Below are positions 59,356 to 64,000 of a DNA stretch of 64,000 nucleotides, piece after piece. The notes under the pieces were generated by a model. It was given only the letters and a program-made list of their open reading frames with translations. It did no database searches and was not told where the DNA came from. This DNA comes from Patescibacteria group bacterium. GTDB taxonomy: Bacteria; Patescibacteriota; Patescibacteriia; 2-12-FULL-60-25. Each line of letters opens with the position of its first letter. The stretch's first letter is position 1. Both the position numbers and the translations under genes were made by a program. Location of the stretch: assembly GCA_031082005.1 (NCBI GenBank), contig JAVHLR010000001.1, positions 439,251 through 503,250 of the forward strand. The letters are read 5' to 3'.

Positions 59356-61041
59356 ATGACCTTGATCACAGCAAACGACATTTCCAAGTCTTTCGGCACA
59401 GCCACCGTGTTCACGGCTTTGTCGTTCGACGTCGAACACGGACAGAGGATCGCCTTGGTCGGTCCTAACGGTTCGGGCAAGTCGACGCTTCTTAAAGTAC
59501 TGGCCGGCGAACTCATGAGCGACACCGGGAGTGTGACGCTGCTTGATGGATTGCGGATCGGATACCTTCCGCAGGTCTTCGTCCTCGAAAGCGATCTGAC
59601 GGTCAGGAACCTCTTGAAGTCTCGAACCGGAATCGAAGACCTGGAACGTGAGATCGACGGGGCGCTCGATTCATTGGACGACCCAGCCGTAGCCGCCAGG
59701 TATGCAGAGGCGGTCGCGGAATTCGAGAGGCTGGACGGATACTCTTTTGAGCGCCGTATGGAAGCCGTTCTGGGAGGCCTGGATCTGGAGCCGAGGTACC
59801 TGGATGTTCCGTATCCCGACTTGAGCGGCGGCCAAAAGTGCAAAGTGGCGCTTGCGGCCATCCTGCTCGCATCACCGGATGTTCTTTTGCTCGATGAGCC
59901 GACCAATAATCTCGACGTCCCTGCGTTGGTGTGGCTAGAGGGCTATCTCACGACGACCACAGCGGCATGTCTCATCGTTTCGCACGACCGCTTGTTCCTT
60001 GACCGCGTCGCTAACGTCATCTTCGAGATCGACCGTAAAGACGGGGGCCTTGTCGTGACTCACGGGTCATACAGCGAATACGTCCTGCGGGAACAGAAAA
60101 AACGCGAGCGCCTTCTGGAACAATATCGGGCGCAACAGGAAGAGATCGCTCGTCTTCGCGATAGGGCACGCAGCATGCGCTCCAAGGGAGAGCAGGGCTC
60201 GCGCTGGGTCGGGACGGACAATGACAAGTTCCTGCGAGGGTTCAAGCGCGATCGCGCCGGCAAGTCGTCGAAGGGCGCTAAAACTGTCGAGAAAAGGATC
60301 GACCGGATGGAAAAGGTGGAGCGCCCCCAAGAACGCGAACCGCTGCTCTTTTCCTTGGTGGCTGAAGAAGCGAAGGGGAGATGCGGCATCGCGCTGCAAG
60401 CTGTCGAGTTGGGATACCCGGGCAGTTTCCGCATCGGTCCCTTGAATTTGAACATCAAGTACGGCGACCGCTTGGGTCTGCTTGGCTTGAACGGCGTCGG
60501 CAAGACGACCTTGTTGAAAGGCTTGGTCGGTGAGTTGGATCCGATCACGGGCATCGTCAGCCGCGGATCCGGCATCGTATTCGGCAACCTGATGCAGGAG
60601 CATGACGGATTACCCGAGGACGAATCGCCTCTCGAGTATGTGATGGAACGCACCGAGGCAGATCGCTCCATCGCCTACGCGACTCTGGTCCATAGCGGAT
60701 TAGGCGCAGCGAAGGCGGATAGCCGGATTTCTGAACTAAGCCCGGGTGAAAAAGCGCGTCTCCTGCTGATGGTGTACTCGCTGATGTCGGTCAACGTCCT
60801 GATCCTGGACGAGCCGACCAATCACCTTGACCTCGAGGCTCTTGCGGCGCTGGACGAAGCGCTCGAAAGCTATCAAGGCACTGTCGTCCTCGCTTCACAT
60901 GACAGATACTTCATCGAACGTACTCGTTTGGATGACTTGTATCTCCTGGAAGACGGAGCCTTGAAAGCGACCGATGCCGCTTCGTACTTCGCTCAAGCCG
61001 AGGAGCGCGCTTCGCGCATGCTACGCCTGTTGAAGAAGTAG
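59356..61041 (+). CDS. ABC-F family ATPase
   Basis: A 561-aa soluble protein with two ABC domains and no membrane segments. The first has Walker A GPNGSGKST, signature LSGGQKCKVAL and LLLDEPTNNLD. A basic helical linker follows (about 235-320: EQKKRERLLEQYRAQQEEI and a Lys-rich stretch). The second has GLNGVGKTT, the variant signature LSPGEKARLLL and LILDEPTNHLD. ABC-F proteins act on the ribosomal E site as translation factors or antibiotic-protection proteins. It is the last gene of the peptide/radical SAM unit and could be an immunity factor; a housekeeping role is equally possible. Confidence 0.92.
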   Translation: MTLITANDISKSFGTATVFTALSFDVEHGQRIALVGPNGSGKSTLLKVLAGELMSDTGSVTLLDGLRIGYLPQVFVLESDLTVRNLLKSRTGIEDLEREIDGALDSLDDPAVAARYAEAVAEFERLDGYSFERRMEAVLGGLDLEPRYLDVPYPDLSGGQKCKVALAAILLASPDVLLLDEPTNNLDVPALVWLEGYLTTTTAACLIVSHDRLFLDRVANVIFEIDRKDGGLVVTHGSYSEYVLREQKKRERLLEQYRAQQEEIARLRDRARSMRSKGEQGSRWVGTDNDKFLRGFKRDRAGKSSKGAKTVEKRIDRMEKVERPQEREPLLFSLVAEEAKGRCGIALQAVELGYPGSFRIGPLNLNIKYGDRLGLLGLNGVGKTTLLKGLVGELDPITGIVSRGSGIVFGNLMQEHDGLPEDESPLEYVMERTEADRSIAYATLVHSGLGAAKADSRISELSPGEKARLLLMVYSLMSVNVLILDEPTNHLDLEALAALDEALESYQGTVVLASHDRYFIERTRLDDLYLLEDGALKATDAASYFAQAEERASRMLRLLKK

Positions 61042-61058
61042 GGTCAGACAGGCGACCT

Positions 61059-61104
61059 ACGTCCGTCATCCACCGCAAACTCTGCGGACTCGGATGACGG
61101 ACGT
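61059..61104 (+). terminator. Strong terminator after the ABC-F gene
   Basis: ACGTCCGTCATCC / GGATGACGGACGT, 13-bp stem, with inner CCGCA / TGCGG, then TTTTTG. It ends the peptide/radical SAM/phosphorylase/ABC-F unit. Confidence 0.85.
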
Positions 61105-61213
61105 TTTTGTTCTTCTTGATAAGGAAACTCTGAATCCTTTGGTCTTGCGTCTTCCATAATGCCATTTCCGCTGACCCGTGATATCCTTAAATCACATGCC
61201 CGAGAGGTCTGAA

Positions 61214-62257
61214 ATGAAGATTACTATAGACACCTGGTCTATTTTGAAGATTTTGGCTATTTTTGCGCTTATCGGCTTTTTGTATTTGCTGCGGAATATC
61301 GTGATGTTGGTTTTTTCCGCCCTGTTCCTGGCTGCCCTGATCCATCCGGCTGCAGAATACCTCTCACGAAAAAAAATCCCCAAAGGTGTGACTGTCATCG
61401 CCATCTATATTCTGCTTGGCGGTCTTGCCGTCATGACGATCAGCCTACTGCTTCCGGTATTCATCGAGCAGAGCTCGCATATTTTGGAGTCTTTTGGCCG
61501 ATCCTGGGAGACTTTGTCCGGTGGTGTCCATTGGCTCCAGGACATCTCTACCCGCTACGGGTTCAATGACAACTTGACTGCCGGTCTGCAATCCCTGCAG
61601 GAACAACTTGCCGGCTTGGCCGGGGGATTGGTCGGTAGGGTAACGGACGTCATCTCTGGTTTCATCGGAATCATAGCCGTGATGGTGATGACCTATTACA
61701 TGGTGGTCAACGAAAAAGACGCACGTCGCGTTTTCCACAATTTCGTGCCGGAAGAATATCAAGAATCGATCGCATCCATCCTAAAACACGTGCAAGACAA
61801 GATCGGTCGTTGGTTGATCGGGCAGATCTCCCTCTGTCTCATCATCGGCCTCATGTATTACGTCGGCCTGCTCCTGGTTGGCGTCAAGGGTGCTTTAGTC
61901 TTCGCGGTATTTGGAGGATTCATGGAGCTCATACCTTATCTAGGGGCGATACTTGGAGCCATCCCGCCGATTATCCTGGCTTTATCGGATTCTCCTTTCA
62001 GAGCGTTATTGACCTTCGCCGTCATCATCTTCATCCAGCAGTCAGAAGGACACGTTATTGTGCCTAAAGTCATGGAGAAGGCAGTGGGACTTAATCCGCT
62101 GATCAGTATTTTAGCTTTGCTGGTAGGCGCCGAACTTTTTGGGCTGCTCGGCGCCCTGTTCGCCATCCCTGTCGCTACCGCCGTATCAGCCATCCTCTCC
62201 GAACTGTATCGTCAGCGAGCTGCTTTGCGGCAAGCCTCGAACAAGACATATGAGTAA
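61214..62257 (+). CDS. AI-2E (PerM) family membrane transporter
   Basis: A 347-aa protein started at 61214 (MKITIDTWSILK) with SD GAGAGG 6 nt upstream; other starts lie at 61178 (GTG) and 61196. It has about eight transmembrane helices. The family features FGGFMELIPYLGAILGAIPP, QQSEGHVIVPKVMEKAVGLNPL and LLGALFAIPVA are present. Relatives export small molecules or act as Na+/H+ antiporters. It overlaps the next gene by 8 nt. Confidence 0.9.
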   Translation: MKITIDTWSILKILAIFALIGFLYLLRNIVMLVFSALFLAALIHPAAEYLSRKKIPKGVTVIAIYILLGGLAVMTISLLLPVFIEQSSHILESFGRSWETLSGGVHWLQDISTRYGFNDNLTAGLQSLQEQLAGLAGGLVGRVTDVISGFIGIIAVMVMTYYMVVNEKDARRVFHNFVPEEYQESIASILKHVQDKIGRWLIGQISLCLIIGLMYYVGLLLVGVKGALVFAVFGGFMELIPYLGAILGAIPPIILALSDSPFRALLTFAVIIFIQQSEGHVIVPKVMEKAVGLNPLISILALLVGAELFGLLGALFAIPVATAVSAILSELYRQRAALRQASNKTYE

Positions 62258-62633
62258 TGAAAACAAATGTTGTCCATCAACAAAGATAATCGCTCCGATA
62301 CTGTTTGTTTTTATCTTGGTGGGAGCAGTTTATTTGGTCGTCTATTCAAAACTATCTGTATCCAAGCTCGAGCAGGGAACTATTTCACAACCTTCTGTAG
62401 AAAGCGATTTGCATACGTCGTGGCTCATCCAAGTCCGCTCAATCATGTCGGATTTGTCTACCATAACTACGCCCACGCAAGCAGAGGAGATGCAACACAG
62501 CCTATTGGAGTTACGTGTTGCCGGACAGGATAGGGAGACCCACCTGCAACTTGTTTTACTCCTTGGTGACTTGGAAAGGGGAGATACGCAGGCGCTAGAA
62601 AAAATTGAATCAATATTGAGTTCATTGAAATAA
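62250..62633 (+). CDS. Small single-pass membrane protein, unknown
   Basis: A 127-aa protein started at 62250 (MSNENKCCPSTKII). One helix (about 12-32), then a helical outer part (LHTSWLIQVRSIMSDLSTI, EEMQHSLLELRVAGQDRE). It overlaps the AI-2E gene stop and is followed 3 nt later by another membrane protein gene. It is probably a cotranscribed accessory protein. Confidence 0.7.
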   Translation: MSNENKCCPSTKIIAPILFVFILVGAVYLVVYSKLSVSKLEQGTISQPSVESDLHTSWLIQVRSIMSDLSTITTPTQAEEMQHSLLELRVAGQDRETHLQLVLLLGDLERGDTQALEKIESILSSLK

Positions 62634-62636
62634 TTT

Positions 62637-63398
62637 ATGCCCGAAAACACAAACCGAGCTGATACAAGAACAGAACCGATACCAGCAGGCGTTACAAACG
62701 CAAAACCAGTGATAGCGACACCCGTTACGCCGCAACCGAAAAAAATTGCGCCCATCAAACCGAAATTCGGCAAGAACGCCATGCTTTTCATCGGTGTCAT
62801 AACCTTGACCGTATCAGGCCTTCTGCTGGCGCTCGGTGTCTTGGTGGCAAAAAGCGGCATAGTCGAGCTTACACTGTTGTCTCGTCTGTATTACGGCCCT
62901 GTGCCTGCACGACAGCTCGATGCGACGCCGGTTCCAGCAGCAGAGTTCATCGGCTTTCTTGATTCCAGGCTCAAGCAGGCTTACGCGGTATCTCCAGTGC
63001 CTCCATATCGCGCGGTCATCAACGAAAAGGAAATTTCAGGAGCTCTGTTTAATGCTCTGCCAGGAGCGCTGCGTGATTCAAAATGGTCGGTCGATAAGGC
63101 ACAGATACTTGTCAGAGAGGATGATTTTGAATATTTTTCCCATTTTTCTCGTGGCGCCTTAAGCTTGGAGGTGTTGATCAGGATGAAACCCGTCCTTGAA
63201 GCTGGTTCCGTGCGTTTCGATGTCCAATCTATCCAAGTGGGTGACTACGCATTGCCTGTGCCGATTGCCCAGACTTTGGCGGCCTACTATTTTGGCCGCG
63301 ATCTTGGGACATGGACCCTGACTTTCGGTAGTTTGCGCATCAATAGACTGACTTTGCACGAGGGTTACGTAGAGATTTTTGTCAACGAATTGAAGTAG
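62637..63398 (+). CDS. Single-pass membrane protein, unknown
   Basis: A 253-aa protein with a Pro/Thr-rich cytoplasmic start (1-45), one helix (about 48-72) and an outer alpha/beta region (AEFIGFLDSRLKQAYAVSPV, INEKEISGALFNALPGALRD). Its strands recall SRPBCC/DUF-type lipid-binding modules of membrane-associated proteins, but no assignment is made. Confidence 0.7.
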   Translation: MPENTNRADTRTEPIPAGVTNAKPVIATPVTPQPKKIAPIKPKFGKNAMLFIGVITLTVSGLLLALGVLVAKSGIVELTLLSRLYYGPVPARQLDATPVPAAEFIGFLDSRLKQAYAVSPVPPYRAVINEKEISGALFNALPGALRDSKWSVDKAQILVREDDFEYFSHFSRGALSLEVLIRMKPVLEAGSVRFDVQSIQVGDYALPVPIAQTLAAYYFGRDLGTWTLTFGSLRINRLTLHEGYVEIFVNELK

Positions 63399-63441
63399 TC
63401 TTGAAACAATCCTGCTCATCAGACAAAATGGTGATAACGGA

Positions 63442-64000
63442 ATGATTTTGCTCATCAGACTGTTGCCATTAGCCGTAGGCGCACTCGAAGTGTTCTTATT
63501 TTGGTCGCAGTATAGTTTTCCGTCGAGTTACCCATATTTGGTTCTTGTGGCCTTCGGCGTAGTTCCCGTAACTTCGCGCATCATTGCCGGGCGCCAAGTG
63601 AAGGTGTTGGATCTGTTGGAAAAGATGTTTCCGACCTACATCCTTTTGGCGGCTCTCGGTTTTGCCCTGTTGCTTGCCGAGGGGCGCGTGCAGGTGATGC
63701 TACTCATACTGCTGGCTGGTTTCGCTTCCTTCATATCCCTGGAATTGCTATTTAAGTACGCCAGAAATCCTCGAGCCTACCCGGTTAACGGGTTGTCGCA
63801 CGTGAATCTTGCGTACGTTCCTCTCATCATTTGGTACGCCGCTTCTACGTCAGCCGGTCTGATGATCTTTTTGCATTCGAGCGGAGTATGGCATGTCGCA
63901 GCAGCCTTTCTCCTAGGTGTCGTTATTTTTCGCACAACCGGCCACCCGGGCGCAACCTCGCAACAGAATTATGTTTGGATGGTGGTCGGTGGTTTACTGG
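63442..64000 (+). CDS. Polytopic membrane protein, partial
   Basis: Open from ATG at 63442 (MILLIRLLPLAVGALEVFLF) to the window edge, 186 codons seen. It shows about six closely spaced hydrophobic helices with short polar loops (SRIIAGRQVKVLDLLEKMF, KYARNPRAYPVNGLS). The C-terminus is outside the window. No family is recognised. Confidence 0.7.
   Translation, partial: MILLIRLLPLAVGALEVFLFWSQYSFPSSYPYLVLVAFGVVPVTSRIIAGRQVKVLDLLEKMFPTYILLAALGFALLLAEGRVQVMLLILLAGFASFISLELLFKYARNPRAYPVNGLSHVNLAYVPLIIWYAASTSAGLMIFLHSSGVWHVAAAFLLGVVIFRTTGHPGATSQQNYVWMVVGGLL

Overview
The window looks like the chromosome of a member of the Patescibacteria (Candidate Phyla Radiation) with moderate GC and the standard stop codons. 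This lineage call is an inference. It rests on the many single-pass membrane proteins of unknown family, three VirB2-like pilin domains fused to enzymes, a threonyl-tRNA synthetase without its TGS domain, and many genes whose -10 box lies only 6-10 nt before the start codon with no Shine-Dalgarno site. UGA is used as a stop, which argues against the code-25 Gracilibacteria/Absconditabacteria. No genus is assigned.

Layout. 1-4.7 kb: a partial secreted beta-helix protein, a PQQ-type sugar dehydrogenase-like protein and two membrane-anchored unknowns. 4.7-5.4 kb: tRNA-Arg between two tRNA-derived pseudocopies whose arms carry palindromic inserts, with a GIY-YIG gene bounded by 48-bp direct repeats. 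5.5-9 kb: recG and radA, convergent. 9-18.7 kb: a cell-surface cluster of three proteins that share a VPIPG motif and a two-helix pilin-like module, each fused to a different C-terminal domain (transglycosylase-like, M15 peptidase, formylglycine-enzyme-like), plus a DsbA-like oxidoreductase, a beta-propeller protein and a large coiled-coil membrane protein. 18.8-26 kb: an orphan MASE3/GAF/PAS histidine kinase, then lemA-htpX-clpC. 26-32 kb: a phosphohexomutase, MurL and MurD2 (L-Glu attachment followed by epimerisation) and an RseP-type protease. 32.7-36.2 kb: an accessory block of two distantly similar orphan proteins with near-identical promoters, two deoxyribosyltransferase-like proteins and a small membrane peptide.

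36-45 kb: pheS-pheT, a Nudix hydrolase, two small membrane proteins and dnaE. 45-54 kb: a 78-aa ORF, a tandem-GGDEF protein, a membrane-anchored unknown, a T-box-like leader with thrS, and a 784-aa coiled-coil protein. 53.6-55.9 kb: infC-rpmI-rplT, ssrA (tmRNA) and smpB. 56-61 kb: a nucleotidyltransferase, then a candidate peptide-modification cassette (68-aa Cys-containing peptide, hairpin, radical SAM/SPASM enzyme, MTA-phosphorylase-family enzyme, ABC-F ATPase). 61-64 kb: an AI-2E-family permease and three membrane proteins, the last cut by the window edge.

The strongest candidates for new biology are the radical-SAM peptide cassette, the pilin-enzyme fusions, the tRNA-derived repeats with the GIY-YIG gene, a GTAC-rich palindromic repeat that sits in frame inside pheT and dnaE, and the T-box-like thrS leader. 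Two styles of transcription unit alternate along the window: near-leaderless genes without SD sites, and self-contained units with a -35/-10 promoter, a strong SD and a hairpin terminator. Genes longer than 300 bp account for nearly all of the window. The only stretches over 300 bp without protein genes are the tRNA repeat region (4725-5062) and the tmRNA region (54846-55420).
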